A stretch of DNA of 64,000 nucleotides, taken from positions 558,001 through 622,000 of the forward strand of contig NZ_JAJEWM010000001.1 in assembly GCF_020687685.1 (NCBI RefSeq), written 5' to 3'. The DNA is from Tessaracoccus sp. OS52. GTDB taxonomy: Bacteria > Actinomycetota > Actinomycetes > Propionibacteriales > Propionibacteriaceae. Both the position numbers and the translations under genes were made by a program. This document shows, piece after piece, positions 54,642 through 63,181 of the stretch; the stretch's first letter is position 1, and the number at the start of each line of letters is the position of its first letter. The notes under the pieces are model-generated. The model did no database searches. It saw only the letters and a program-made list of their open reading frames with translations, and was not told the DNA's origin.

Positions 54642-56252
54642 CTACCTGGTGCCGACCCGCAGGAAGATCTCCGTGTAGCCGTCGCCCACCGTGCCGCCGG
54701 ACATCCCGACGCCGCTGATGGGCGCCAGGCTTTGTGCCTGTGGGCTGCCGCTCAGGCCGAGGGACTCGCTGGCCAGAATTGCGGGCAGGTCCACCCAGAC
54801 CGCAGTCTGGGCGTCGCCCGTGCTGGCCGTCAGCTCGTCGAACTCCTCTTTGTCGCCAAGGCGTTCGGACGGGTTGGACAGTTCTTCGGGACGCATTCCG
54901 TAGGTGGTGTACACGGTGTTCCCGTCGGTGCTGTGCTGGACGCCTGGGACACCCAGGGCCTGAGCCAAGGTCTGCATGATCTGCTGGTGCCCGGCAGGAT
55001 CATCGGTCTTCACCTTGATGCCGACGCGGGGCTCGGAACCCTCCCAACCGACGCTGGCCGCGAACTGGCTGCCCAGCAGGGTCCTGAGGTCCTCCTCCGA
55101 TTCCACGCCGAACATTGACCCCATCTCCGGGCTCTCGCGAAGCGTCGGTGCCAGTTGTTCCCAGAGCAGGTTCACGGCCTCGTCGCTGAAGGCGTAGCCG
55201 AGAGCGCCCAGGCCTGCGGCAGGTAGCGAACGCACGAACTCGGCGTCGAGCTCGGAGTCTCCGGCGCTCTGGCTGGACCAGGACACTGCCCTCATGACGG
55301 CCGTGCCGTCCTCGATCCTGAGGCCCGCGGCCCCGTGGACCGAGAGGTCGGCGGTCTGGATGCCGGTGTCGGTCTCGGACTGGTCCATTGCTGCCTGCAC
55401 GAGGCCCTCTGACATCCAGCCGGTGGCGAGGTACCCGCCGCCGAGCTTGGCCATGTCAGCCTTGTACTCCTCGTTGTCGGCCACCGGCGAAGCCTTGATC
55501 GCGTCGATGTCAGCGGGTGTGTCGCGCTCGGAGATGATCATCAGCTCGTCGATGAACCCGACGGCCGAGTCCTGCAGCTCCGACTCGGCGAAGGAACGGG
55601 CGGCCTCGGTGTCGGTCACCTGCACCGCGACCACGTAGTCGGGAGTCTGGACGTCACCAGTCAGGGCCAGAGCAGCGGAATCCCCCAGCCACGGTTTGAT
55701 CTGCGTGTCGTAGTCGGGTTTGTCCTGGTCGTCGGGGATCAAGTTCCACAGTGCCAACTTGTAGTCGTCGCCGACGTCGGTCACATCACCGGCCAGGTCC
55801 GGGAACTTGCTCGCGAAGTCCTTGACGGCGAGCTTGTCCGCGGCTGACGGGTTGAGGTTCAGTTCGATCACGGCGAGCGCGTCCCCGGGAAGGCCGTTGG
55901 CCGCCACCGGTGTGGAACCGCGAAGCAATGACACCGCCAGGAAACCGCCACCTGCCACCAGGGCGAGGGCCACCACTGCCGCCACGATGAGCGGGGTCTT
56001 CGACTTCCTGACGGGAACCTCAGCCTGATGCGGATACCCCTGGAACTGCTGCGGATACCCCTGGAACTGCTGCTGGGCGTACTGCTGTTGCGGGTTGGGC
56101 CGGTAGCCCTGCTGATAGGCCTGGTGCGCGTACTGCTGATGGGGATCCTGCTGTTGCTGGTGGGGGTGAGGCTGGCCCTGCGGCTGTTGGAAGGACCCCT
56201 CCGGGCCCTGGGGAAGGTAGGGGCCGTTGCCCGGCCGCTGGTTCTCGCTCAC
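54642..56252 (-). CDS. DUF3352 family membrane-anchored protein
   Basis: The 536-residue protein begins with a Gln/Pro/His-rich cytoplasmic part (about 1-75), then one helix (LIVAAVVALALVAGGGFLAVSLL), then a large extracytoplasmic domain with repeating alpha/beta units (VIELNLNPSAADKLAVKDFASKFP start it). This is the layout of actinobacterial DUF3352 proteins, of unknown function. GTG with GAGGGAGA upstream. The Gln-rich part includes a perfect seven-residue duplication. Confidence 0.8.
   Translation of the reverse strand: MSENQRPGNGPYLPQGPEGSFQQPQGQPHPHQQQQDPHQQYAHQAYQQGYRPNPQQQYAQQQFQGYPQQFQGYPHQAEVPVRKSKTPLIVAAVVALALVAGGGFLAVSLLRGSTPVAANGLPGDALAVIELNLNPSAADKLAVKDFASKFPDLAGDVTDVGDDYKLALWNLIPDDQDKPDYDTQIKPWLGDSAALALTGDVQTPDYVVAVQVTDTEAARSFAESELQDSAVGFIDELMIISERDTPADIDAIKASPVADNEEYKADMAKLGGGYLATGWMSEGLVQAAMDQSETDTGIQTADLSVHGAAGLRIEDGTAVMRAVSWSSQSAGDSELDAEFVRSLPAAGLGALGYAFSDEAVNLLWEQLAPTLRESPEMGSMFGVESEEDLRTLLGSQFAASVGWEGSEPRVGIKVKTDDPAGHQQIMQTLAQALGVPGVQHSTDGNTVYTTYGMRPEELSNPSERLGDKEEFDELTASTGDAQTAVWVDLPAILASESLGLSGSPQAQSLAPISGVGMSGGTVGDGYTEIFLRVGTR
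56030..56071 (-). repeat. Two perfect 21-base tandem repeats in the DUF3352 gene
   Basis: Units 56030-56050 and 56051-56071 are identical and encode QQFQGYP twice in frame. Loss or gain of a unit would change the length of the cytoplasmic Gln-rich part without a frameshift. Confidence 0.85.
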
Positions 56253-56323
56253 AAAGTCTCCCTCGTACGACCTGGATGAGAAACCAGCGTATCCGCTGCG
56301 AAGGTCAGCGAAATGTGGTTGGA

Positions 56324-57523
56324 TCAGCGCTCGAATTTCTCCAGGTCACTGGTGTCGCCCTCCTGGATGGCCGCGAAGAGTTCAGAACTCGCGGCTTCGT
56401 CCCAGATCACCGCGGAGCCGGCGTCGGTGCTGGCGTTGTCGCTTGCCACGGGGACGGTGAGGCTGAGACCGGAGCCCAGGGCCGTGCTGAAGAAGCCCCT
56501 CCCGATGGTGAACACCTGGCCCAGCCCCGTTTCGTCGCCGCGACCCACCGAGCCCGACACCGCCATGTTCAGGTTCCAGTAGGTCACCGGGTTGAGCAGG
56601 TGGATCGGGCTCATGGCCTTCGAGACGACAGTGCCGATCACTTCGCGCTGGCGTTCGATCCGACCCAGGTCGCCCCGAGGGTCGGCCTTGCGCATCCGGA
56701 CATAGCCGAGCGCGGTGACGCCGTCGATGGTCTGGCAGCCCGCCTCGAGGTCGAGGTGGGAGTCCTTGTCCTGGATGGGCGCCTCCGGGCAGACCTCGAT
56801 GCCGCCGAGCGCGTCGACCGTGTCCACCAGCCCCAGCATGCCGATCTCCAGGTAGCCATCCACCCGGATTCCCGTGCTGCTCTCTACCGTCTGGACCAGC
56901 AGTTCCGGCCCACCCAGGGCGTAGGCGGCGTTCAGCTTGTTGTTGCCGTGGCCCGGGATGCTGACGTAGGAGTCGCGAGGCAGGGAGATGAGGGCCGAGC
57001 GTCCCGACGGCGGGGTGTAGAGCAGCATCATCGTGTCGGTCCGGCGGCCCTCCGCCGAACCGGTGCCCAGCCGGCTGCGCTCCTCGGCGGTGAGTCCGTC
57101 CCGGCCGTCGGAGCCGACGAGCAGCACCGCGCTGCCCGGCTGCTCGGCAGGGCGCTCGCCGTCAGGGGAGGCGTCGACCACAGTCCCCAGGATCCACGCG
57201 TACAACGGGGTGCCGATCATGAAGGCCAGCCAGGCCACCAGCAGCAACCCGATCGTGTTGCGGACGGGGTGGCGACGACGACGCTTGCGGCCCCGGCCCT
57301 TCAGAGGCGGAGCGGCGGGCGGCGGCACGGTCCTCGAAGCCGCTGCCGGGCGGATGGGGGCGCCCTGGTACCTGCCCGGTTCAGGGCGTTGCCGGGGTCG
57401 GTCCACCGGATCGGGGTTCATGCGCGCCAACTCCTCGGCGGTGAAGACGCGCGTCTCCTCCGGCTCTGCGTCGCTGCGTCGGTAGAGCCAGTTGATGTCT
57501 TCGTTGGACCGGTTGTCGTTCAT
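56324..57523 (-). CDS. LytR-CpsA-Psr (LCP) family protein
   Basis: A glycopolymer-peptidoglycan ligase type protein of 399 residues. A cytoplasmic, Arg/Pro-rich part (about 1-90) precedes one helix, then the LCP domain with LLVGSDGRDG, RRTDTMMLLY, SLPRDSYVSIPG, KLNAAYALGG and YVRMRKADPRGDLGRIERQ; these hold the Asp and Arg residues that bind the polyprenyl phosphate. The ATG follows AGGAGG. It is divergent from a second LCP gene. Confidence 0.92.
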   Translation of the reverse strand: MNDNRSNEDINWLYRRSDAEPEETRVFTAEELARMNPDPVDRPRQRPEPGRYQGAPIRPAAASRTVPPPAAPPLKGRGRKRRRRHPVRNTIGLLLVAWLAFMIGTPLYAWILGTVVDASPDGERPAEQPGSAVLLVGSDGRDGLTAEERSRLGTGSAEGRRTDTMMLLYTPPSGRSALISLPRDSYVSIPGHGNNKLNAAYALGGPELLVQTVESSTGIRVDGYLEIGMLGLVDTVDALGGIEVCPEAPIQDKDSHLDLEAGCQTIDGVTALGYVRMRKADPRGDLGRIERQREVIGTVVSKAMSPIHLLNPVTYWNLNMAVSGSVGRGDETGLGQVFTIGRGFFSTALGSGLSLTVPVASDNASTDAGSAVIWDEAASSELFAAIQEGDTSDLEKFER

Positions 57524-57543
57524 GTTCCTCCTGCCGGCCACCA

Positions 57544-57549
57544 AGGCTA
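57544..57549 (-). promoter_or_regulatory. Candidate -10 of the first LCP gene
   Basis: TAGCCT on the minus strand would start a leader of about 14 bases that contains AGGAGG before the ATG at 57523. Confidence 0.4.
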
Positions 57550-57656
57550 CCGTCGGGGAGGGCGCCATCGAATCGGGTGGTTCCCCGGCGCGCCCCCCAC
57601 ACCGAATCGTGCGCAGGAGGCAGGCTCTTGGAAGTCCCAACCCCTGAGGAGTACCC

Positions 57657-59195
57657 GTGAGCGTCGCCGAAGCACGACTGCGGAACCGGCGTGCCGTGGG
57701 CCTGGTCGCAATGTCGGCGCTGTTGCCCGGGTCCGCGCAGTTCGTCGCGGGCAACCGCACACTTGGGCGCTGGATCATGCGGGTCTGGCTGGCCCTGCTC
57801 GCAGCGGTGCTGGTGATCGGGCTCGGACTGCTGGTCCTGCGTGGTCCGACGGTGGGGTTCCTCCTGAGCCCGGCGCTCGCGCCGTCGCTGAAGGTCGGTG
57901 CCTGGGCCCTGTTCGCCGTGTGGGTCCTGCTCCTCATCGACGCGTGGCGCCTGGCCCACCCGCCCCGGCTGTCGCGCAACAACCGGCTGCTGCTCACCTT
58001 GTCGTGCTTCTCCCTCGTGGTGGCGGCGGGCTTCGGCACGAACCTGATGGCGAGCGCCTTCACGGCCGTCTCGAACGTCTCCGACGTGTTCCAGGGCGGC
58101 GGCGACACGGAAGAGAAGGCCGGCCGCTACAACGTGCTGCTCCTCGGGGTGGATGCGGCGCGGGGCCGCGACGGCATCCGTCCGGACTCGATCAACGTCG
58201 CCTCGGTGGATGCCCGGACCGGCCGCACCGTGATCTTCGGCCTCCCGCGGAACCTGCAGGGCGTACCGTTCCCCGAGTCCTCGCCTCTGAAGGAGCTGTA
58301 CCCCGACGGATACCGGTGCGAGGACGGCACCTGCATGATCAACGGCGTGCACACCCTCGGGGAGGAGCACGCCGACCTCTACCCGGGTCAGGACGCCGGC
58401 CTGGCCGCCACCTCGGAGGTGGTCTCGGAGACCCTGGGTCTGGAGATCAACTACTACGCGATGGTGGACATGGGTGGCTTCCAGTCGCTGGTCGAGGCGA
58501 TGGGTGGCATCCGGCTGGACAGCAATCGTCGGATCCCCATCGGCGGGGGTGGATCGTCGGTCAGCGGATACATCGAGCCGGGTGAGGGCATCTTCCTCGA
58601 CGGCTACCACGCGCTGTGGTACGCAAGATCCCGCCACGACTCGAGTGACTACGAACGCATGGTCAGGCAGAAGTGCGTGATGTCAGCCATGGCCAAGCAG
58701 CTGGATCCGGGGCTGGTGGCGACCCAGTTCCTCGAACTGTCGGAAGCGGGCAAGAACATCCTGCGCACCGACGTCGGCGCCGGTCACGTCGCGGAACTGG
58801 CCGAGCTGGCCCTGCGCGCCCAGGCGCTCGACATCGAGTCCGTGGACATGGCACCGCCGCTCATCGTCACCGCGGACCCGGACTTCGGGCTGATCCGCGC
58901 CACCGTGGCGGACGCCATTGCCGCTGCCGAGGCGCTCGACGAAGGCGTGGGTCCCGATGGGTCACCCAGCCCTGAGGCCGACGAACCCGCCCCCACCGAG
59001 TCGCCGGCTTCCCAGACGCCGTCGCAGGATGCCAGCGAGCAGTCCGAGGAGAGCCTCACCGGCTCCGATTCCGACGAACCGCTTGCGGCCGAAGCGGAGG
59101 CAACCACGGACGCGCACACCGATGAAGCCGACGAAGCCGCCGAAACCGAGGACGCGGCCACCGGCGAATCGACGTGGATCTGCCGCGTCAGCTAG
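57657..59195 (+). CDS. LCP family protein with a multi-helix N terminus and acidic tail
   Basis: The 512 residues differ in layout from the divergent paralog. Four hydrophobic segments fill about 14-130, then comes the LCP domain (VLLLGVDAARGRDGIRPDSINVAS, FGLPRNLQGVPFP, YARSRHDSSDYERMVRQ), then an extracytoplasmic tail rich in Glu, Asp, Ser, Thr and Pro (about 420-505) ending with a Cys five residues before the end region (WICRVS). Rv3267 is the positional counterpart. Catalytic Arg and Asp residues are present. GTG follows GAGGAG. Confidence 0.9.
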   Translation: MSVAEARLRNRRAVGLVAMSALLPGSAQFVAGNRTLGRWIMRVWLALLAAVLVIGLGLLVLRGPTVGFLLSPALAPSLKVGAWALFAVWVLLLIDAWRLAHPPRLSRNNRLLLTLSCFSLVVAAGFGTNLMASAFTAVSNVSDVFQGGGDTEEKAGRYNVLLLGVDAARGRDGIRPDSINVASVDARTGRTVIFGLPRNLQGVPFPESSPLKELYPDGYRCEDGTCMINGVHTLGEEHADLYPGQDAGLAATSEVVSETLGLEINYYAMVDMGGFQSLVEAMGGIRLDSNRRIPIGGGGSSVSGYIEPGEGIFLDGYHALWYARSRHDSSDYERMVRQKCVMSAMAKQLDPGLVATQFLELSEAGKNILRTDVGAGHVAELAELALRAQALDIESVDMAPPLIVTADPDFGLIRATVADAIAAAEALDEGVGPDGSPSPEADEPAPTESPASQTPSQDASEQSEESLTGSDSDEPLAAEAEATTDAHTDEADEAAETEDAATGESTWICRVS

Positions 59196-59198
59196 CTT
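59193..59198 (+). promoter_or_regulatory. Leaderless -10 of the family 2 glycosyltransferase gene
   Basis: TAGCTT overlaps the LCP stop codon and ends six bases before the ATG at 59205. Confidence 0.5.
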
Positions 59199-59204
59199 GA
59201 GGCC

Positions 59205-60188
59205 ATGGTGGATCAGCCCGGCGTGAGCGTGGTCATGCCCATTCGCAACGAGGAACGGCACCTGGCCCGGGCCGTGGAACGTGTCCTCCACCAGGACTAT
59301 GCCGGCGACCTCGAAGTGGTGCTCAGCGTCGGCCCCAGCCAGGACAGGACCTGGGAGGTGGCCACGCGTCTGGCGGCGTCCGAGCCGCACGTTCGGGTGG
59401 TGGAGAACCCCACCGGCCTGACACCGGCGGGCCTCAACATCGCGATCGCCGCGGCCAGCCACGACATCCTCGTGCGCGTCGACGGCCATGGGGAACTGAG
59501 CGAGGGCTACATCGCCAGGGCGGTCAAGCTCCTGGAGGAGACCGGTGCCGCGAACGTCGGCGGGCGGATGGACGCCCGGGGGGAGACGCCGTTCGAGGAG
59601 GCCGTGGCAGCCGCCTACAACTCCCGCCTGGGCTTGGGTGGCGGCGGCTTCCACCTCGCGGACACTCCAGCCGGGCCTGCCCCGACGGTGTTCCTCGGCG
59701 CCTTCCGAAGGGCGCCGCTGGCGGAGATCGGCGGCTTCGACGAGACCATGCACCGGGCCCAGGACTGGGAGCTCAACTATCGTCTTCGGCAGGCCGGCCA
59801 CGTCGTCTGGTTCTCGCCCGACCTGACGGTGCTCTACCGGCCGCGGTCTTCGCTCAGGGCGCTGGCCCGTCAGTTCTGGACCACCGGGCAGTGGCGTCGC
59901 GAGGTGGCTCGCCGTCACCCCGAGACCCTCAACCTCCGCTACCTCGCACCACCGGTGGCGGTTGCGGGACTCGCGGTCGGGCTGGTCGGCGGCCTGCTGG
60001 GTCTGGTCGTGCGAAACCGTTGGCTGGGCGCGCTTCTGCTGGCGCCAGCTGTCTACCTTGTCTTCCTGGTGGTGGCCACGGCCGCGATGAAGGACGTGAG
60101 CCCGGCTGGTCGCCTTCGGCTGCCCGTGGTGCTCGCCACCATGCACGTCTGCTGGGGGGCCGGATTCCTCCGTGGCCCCGGGCGCTAG
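59205..60188 (+). CDS. Family 2 glycosyltransferase with C-terminal membrane helices
   Basis: A GT-A fold transferase of 327 residues. The N-terminal VSVVMPIRNEERHL binds the nucleotide, VRVDGHGE stands at the DxD position, FLGAFRRAPL and AQDWELNYRLRQAG give the acceptor and catalytic-base region. Two or three hydrophobic segments (about 245-310) anchor it. Donor and acceptor unknown; with LCP and manC neighbours it is likely a cell-wall polymer enzyme using a lipid-linked acceptor. It overlaps the convergent TIGR03089 gene by four bases. Confidence 0.88.
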   Translation: MVDQPGVSVVMPIRNEERHLARAVERVLHQDYAGDLEVVLSVGPSQDRTWEVATRLAASEPHVRVVENPTGLTPAGLNIAIAAASHDILVRVDGHGELSEGYIARAVKLLEETGAANVGGRMDARGETPFEEAVAAAYNSRLGLGGGGFHLADTPAGPAPTVFLGAFRRAPLAEIGGFDETMHRAQDWELNYRLRQAGHVVWFSPDLTVLYRPRSSLRALARQFWTTGQWRREVARRHPETLNLRYLAPPVAVAGLAVGLVGGLLGLVVRNRWLGALLLAPAVYLVFLVVATAAMKDVSPAGRLRLPVVLATMHVCWGAGFLRGPGR

Positions 60189-60847
60189 GAGATCCTCTCC
60201 TCGCGCCGGACGCGATCGATGAAGTCCGCGTCGCCACCGGTGACCACGACGCTGGAACCGCCACCCAGTAGCGGCGCCACGAGCAACTGGCTGACGGTCT
60301 CCCACCCCGGGGGCGGGTCCACGAACAGGCCCCGGGTACTGCGAGGTTCCACCGTCGCCATCGAGGCGAACGTGACGTCGGGTTCGAAGGCCACCTGCGC
60401 GGGCGAGGTCGCCTCGGCATGGTGGACGTCGGGTTCGGAGAGGACCTCGGCGTAGTCGACGCAGTTCGCCGGAACCTCCTCGAAGGCGAGCCCCAGCGGG
60501 TGCAGCGAGCAGGCCACGGTCTGGGTTCGGAAGGCGAACGCATCGGGACCGGCCACGACCAGGGCGACGTCGTCACCGTCGTGGGTCACGGTGCAGGCCC
60601 GTTGCCAGCAGGCGGCGATCCAGACCGCCGTCACCCAGTGGCCCGGGTGCGTCCTCGCCAGTTCGACCCTGACCGACTCACCCGGCTCCACCCCGAGGGT
60701 GTCCAGGAAGTTGCAGGTCTTGTCCACCCAGTTGGCGAACGTCACCGCCGAGAGCTCGATGCGGGAACCCGCCGCCGCGTCGTAATGGGTCAACAAGGGG
60801 TTGCCGGGGGAGGAGTCGACCCGCCGACGGAGCGCTGGAATGGCCAT
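60185..60847 (-). CDS. TIGR03089 family protein
   Basis: A 220-residue protein resembling the N-terminal piece of AMP-binding acyl ligases (ARIELSAVTFANWVDKTCNFL like the early acyl-ligase helices) but without the phosphate-binding loop or adenylation residues. Actinobacterial members are grouped as TIGR03089; the counterpart is Rv3268 beside the LCP gene. Function unknown. ATG start with a leaderless -10, divergent from manC. Confidence 0.8.
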   Translation of the reverse strand: MAIPALRRRVDSSPGNPLLTHYDAAAGSRIELSAVTFANWVDKTCNFLDTLGVEPGESVRVELARTHPGHWVTAVWIAACWQRACTVTHDGDDVALVVAGPDAFAFRTQTVACSLHPLGLAFEEVPANCVDYAEVLSEPDVHHAEATSPAQVAFEPDVTFASMATVEPRSTRGLFVDPPPGWETVSQLLVAPLLGGGSSVVVTGGDADFIDRVRREERIS

Positions 60848-60853
60848 TGCCCG

Positions 60854-60859
60854 ATCGTA
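60854..60859 (-). promoter_or_regulatory. Leaderless -10 of the TIGR03089 gene
   Basis: TACGAT on the minus strand ends six bases before the ATG at 60847. Confidence 0.55.
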
Positions 60860-60897
60860 GTGGGGATCGTCATCACCACGTGCCGGGAGGGTTTGGA

Positions 60898-60903
60898 TAC
60901 CTT
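60898..60903 (+). promoter_or_regulatory. Leaderless -10 of manC
   Basis: TACCTT ends six bases before the ATG at 60910. A GGGAGG further up is too distant from the ATG to serve as ribosome site. Confidence 0.5.
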
Positions 60904-60909
60904 AGGCCA

Positions 60910-61986
60910 ATGCGTTACGTCGTGATCATGGCCGGTGGGTCCGGCACCAGGCTGTGGCCCCTGTCGAGGCAGGGCACGCCAAAGCAGCTGCTCGAGATCT
61001 TCGATGGCGCGAGCCTGCTCCGGCTCGCCTACGAGCGGCTGGCCGGGCTGGTGCCCGACGAGCGCATCCTGACCTGCACGTCCCGCGCCTACGCCGACGT
61101 GGTGGCAGCGCAGTTGCCCGAACTCCCGAGCGAGAACATCCTCGGCGAGCCGGTGGGCAGGGACTCGCTCAACGCCGTGGCCTGGTCTGCCGCCGTGCTG
61201 GCGGACCGGGACCCGGAGGCCGTGGTGGCCATGCTGACCGCGGACCAGTTGATCTCGCCTGTGGATGAGTTCCAGCGCAGCCTCTCCCAGGCCTTCGAGG
61301 TGGTGGACGCGGACCCGTTGGCGCTGGTGACGCTCGGGGTGGTCCCCACCTCCGCCCACACCGGCTACGGCTATCTCCATCGCGCGGAGGAACTGCCGGG
61401 CTTCGACGGAGTGTTCCGGCTGTCGGCGTTCAAGGAGAAGCCGGAGCGCGCCGTCGCCGAGGAGTACCTCGCCAGTGGTGAGTACTGGTGGAACGCGGGC
61501 ATGTTCGTCTGGCGGGCCTCAACCCTGCTCGGGCAGCTCGACGTGCTGCTGCCCGACACCGCGGCGAAGGTGCGACGCATCGTCGAGGATCCCGGGTGCC
61601 TCGATGAGGTCTTCCCGACCCTGGCGAAGACCTCGGTGGACTACGCGGTCATGGAGCCGGTCTCCCAGGGGCGCACGGACGCGTCCGTGGTGGCGGTCGG
61701 CCTCGACGTCACCTGGCGCGACGTCGGCGGATACCTGAGCCTCGCCGAGGAATTCACCACCGACGAGCAAGGCAACCGACTCGACGGCAGGACCGCCAGC
61801 CTGGACTCTTCGGGATGCATCGTGATCAACACCGTCGAGGACCATCTGGTGGCGACGCTCGGACTGCGGGATGCGCTGGTGGTGCACACCGCGGACGCCA
61901 CCCTGGTGGCCCCGCTGGGGGAGACCGAGCGCGTCAAGTTGCTGGTGGAGCTGGTGCGGACCACCCATGGTGCAGAATTTTCCTGA
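60910..61986 (+). CDS. manC: Mannose-1-phosphate guanylyltransferase
   Basis: Makes GDP-mannose from mannose-1-phosphate and GTP, 358 residues. The nucleotide loop is MAGGSGTRLWPLSRQGTPKQ, followed by LTADQLI, TGYGYLHR, FKEKPERA, EYWWNAGMFVW and DYAVMEP, all diagnostic. No C-terminal isomerase domain is attached. Rv3264c (manB) is the counterpart. Upstream sugar phosphate may come from a phosphomannomutase such as the mutase at 36.9-38.6 kb. Confidence 0.95.
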   Translation: MRYVVIMAGGSGTRLWPLSRQGTPKQLLEIFDGASLLRLAYERLAGLVPDERILTCTSRAYADVVAAQLPELPSENILGEPVGRDSLNAVAWSAAVLADRDPEAVVAMLTADQLISPVDEFQRSLSQAFEVVDADPLALVTLGVVPTSAHTGYGYLHRAEELPGFDGVFRLSAFKEKPERAVAEEYLASGEYWWNAGMFVWRASTLLGQLDVLLPDTAAKVRRIVEDPGCLDEVFPTLAKTSVDYAVMEPVSQGRTDASVVAVGLDVTWRDVGGYLSLAEEFTTDEQGNRLDGRTASLDSSGCIVINTVEDHLVATLGLRDALVVHTADATLVAPLGETERVKLLVELVRTTHGAEFS

Positions 61987-62008
61987 TCCGGACCAGGGAG
62001 GCTTGCCG

Positions 62009-62725
62009 ATGAGCGGGGATTCGAGGTTGCTCGGGAATGCGCAACGGGCGCTGCCGCTGGTGCTCCTGACCCTCGGGGTAATCGAGTTGGGCGCCGTGCT
62101 CGGCTCGGTCGTCGTCGGCGCCGAGCCGCCGGACCCCGCAGCCGTCGCCGGGCCGGGTGCCTTCGTTCCCGTCACGTTGGCTGTGGTCTTCGCGACGCTG
62201 TTGCGCGCCAACCGCAGCGCCCTCCCCGTGAAGGCCGTCACGGCCGTCGGTGCCGCATCCTTCGCGCTGGTCCGGATCGGCTTGGTGGCCATCACGGCGG
62301 CCGGCGGCGCGGCGACCGGCATCGAGGAGGTGCTGGGGGCGGTCTCAGGCGTGGTCCTCGGGCTGACCATTGCGGCATGGGCAGCGGTCGAGTCCCACAC
62401 TGCCCGGGTCAGGGTCCGGGCGGTCCACTCCCAGCATCAGGTGGTGCCCGTCCCGCCACCGACGCAGCCGGTGACCGCCACCGGAGCGGGTGCGCAACCT
62501 GCCTCGCCCGCACCGCACCCGTCGCCCGCAACCGCTCGGCCGGCGGCGCCCAGACCGTTGCAGGTCCGCAGCGTCCAACCGTTGTCCCAGGTCACCCCTC
62601 CCTCGCGGGGCGCTCCGTTCCGCGGGGTGGCCGCCGTCGCCTGGCAGCGGGGCTCCACGCCTTGGCCGCGCAAGGACGAGGACGATCCGGACGGAACATT
62701 GTTGCGTCCGCCGCGGCGTCGCTGA
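62009..62725 (+). CDS. Hypothetical membrane protein with Pro-rich basic tail
   Basis: The 238 residues have four hydrophobic segments (about 12-32, 45-62, 72-90 and 98-120) followed by a long tail rich in Pro, Ala, Val and Gln that ends basic (LLRPPRRR). No family recognised. ATG at 62009 follows GGGAGG. It is 22 bases after manC and probably co-transcribed, and sits before whiB. Confidence 0.65.
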   Translation: MSGDSRLLGNAQRALPLVLLTLGVIELGAVLGSVVVGAEPPDPAAVAGPGAFVPVTLAVVFATLLRANRSALPVKAVTAVGAASFALVRIGLVAITAAGGAATGIEEVLGAVSGVVLGLTIAAWAAVESHTARVRVRAVHSQHQVVPVPPPTQPVTATGAGAQPASPAPHPSPATARPAAPRPLQVRSVQPLSQVTPPSRGAPFRGVAAVAWQRGSTPWPRKDEDDPDGTLLRPPRRR

Positions 62726-62774
62726 CCAAGTCAACCCAACACGCCGATGACGTTGGGCGAATCGCCGAATCCGC

Positions 62775-62803
62775 TTGACGTGGGGGAATGACAAGTGTGT
62801 AAT
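62775..62803 (+). promoter_or_regulatory. Promoter of whiB
   Basis: TTGACG (62775-62780) and TGTAAT (62798-62803) are 17 bases apart, the best -35/-10 pair in the window. The leader is about 55 bases with AAGGGAGG before the ATG. Confidence 0.65.
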
Positions 62804-62864
62804 TCACTCAACGGCGAACGACCCACAGCGTCCTCGCCACCCGATCCCCGAAGGGAGGCAGCAA

Positions 62865-63122
62865 ATGGAGGACATCTTTTCGATCGTTGGGGAGGATGAG
62901 GGCGCGTTCGCATGGCAGGAACAGGCCCTGTGTGCACAGACGGACCCCGAGGCGTTCTTCCCGGAGAAGGGGGGATCCACCCGGGAGGCCAAGCGGGTCT
63001 GCCAGGGCTGCACCGTCAAGACCGAGTGCCTGGAATACGCGCTGGCAAATGATGAACGGTTCGGTATCTGGGGTGGTCTCTCAGAGAGGGAACGCCGCAA
63101 GCTCAAGCGCGCAGCCGTCTGA
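62865..63122 (+). CDS. WhiB-family transcriptional regulator, WhiB2/WhmD-like
   Basis: An 85-residue iron-sulfur regulator restricted to actinobacteria. Four cysteines (C23, C46, C49, C55) in the WhiB spacing bind a [4Fe-4S] cluster, GIWGG (67-71) is the turn, and a basic RERRKLKR tail follows. WhiB2/WhmD members affect septation and lie beside manB in mycobacteria (Rv3260c), as here. ATG at 62865 follows AAGGGAGG; an in-frame ATG 90 bases upstream would overlap the promoter and is rejected. Confidence 0.95.
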   Translation: MEDIFSIVGEDEGAFAWQEQALCAQTDPEAFFPEKGGSTREAKRVCQGCTVKTECLEYALANDERFGIWGGLSERERRKLKRAAV

Positions 63123-63143
63123 GGTCAGCCGGCTTGCGTCGGC

Positions 63144-63149
63144 TATCGT
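63144..63149 (+). promoter_or_regulatory. Candidate -10 of the last glycosyltransferase gene
   Basis: TATCGT would give a leader of about 27 bases with GGGAG before the TTG start. Confidence 0.35.
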
Positions 63150-63181
63150 CGTCACGAGCGAATCGACGATGGGAGCAGAGC

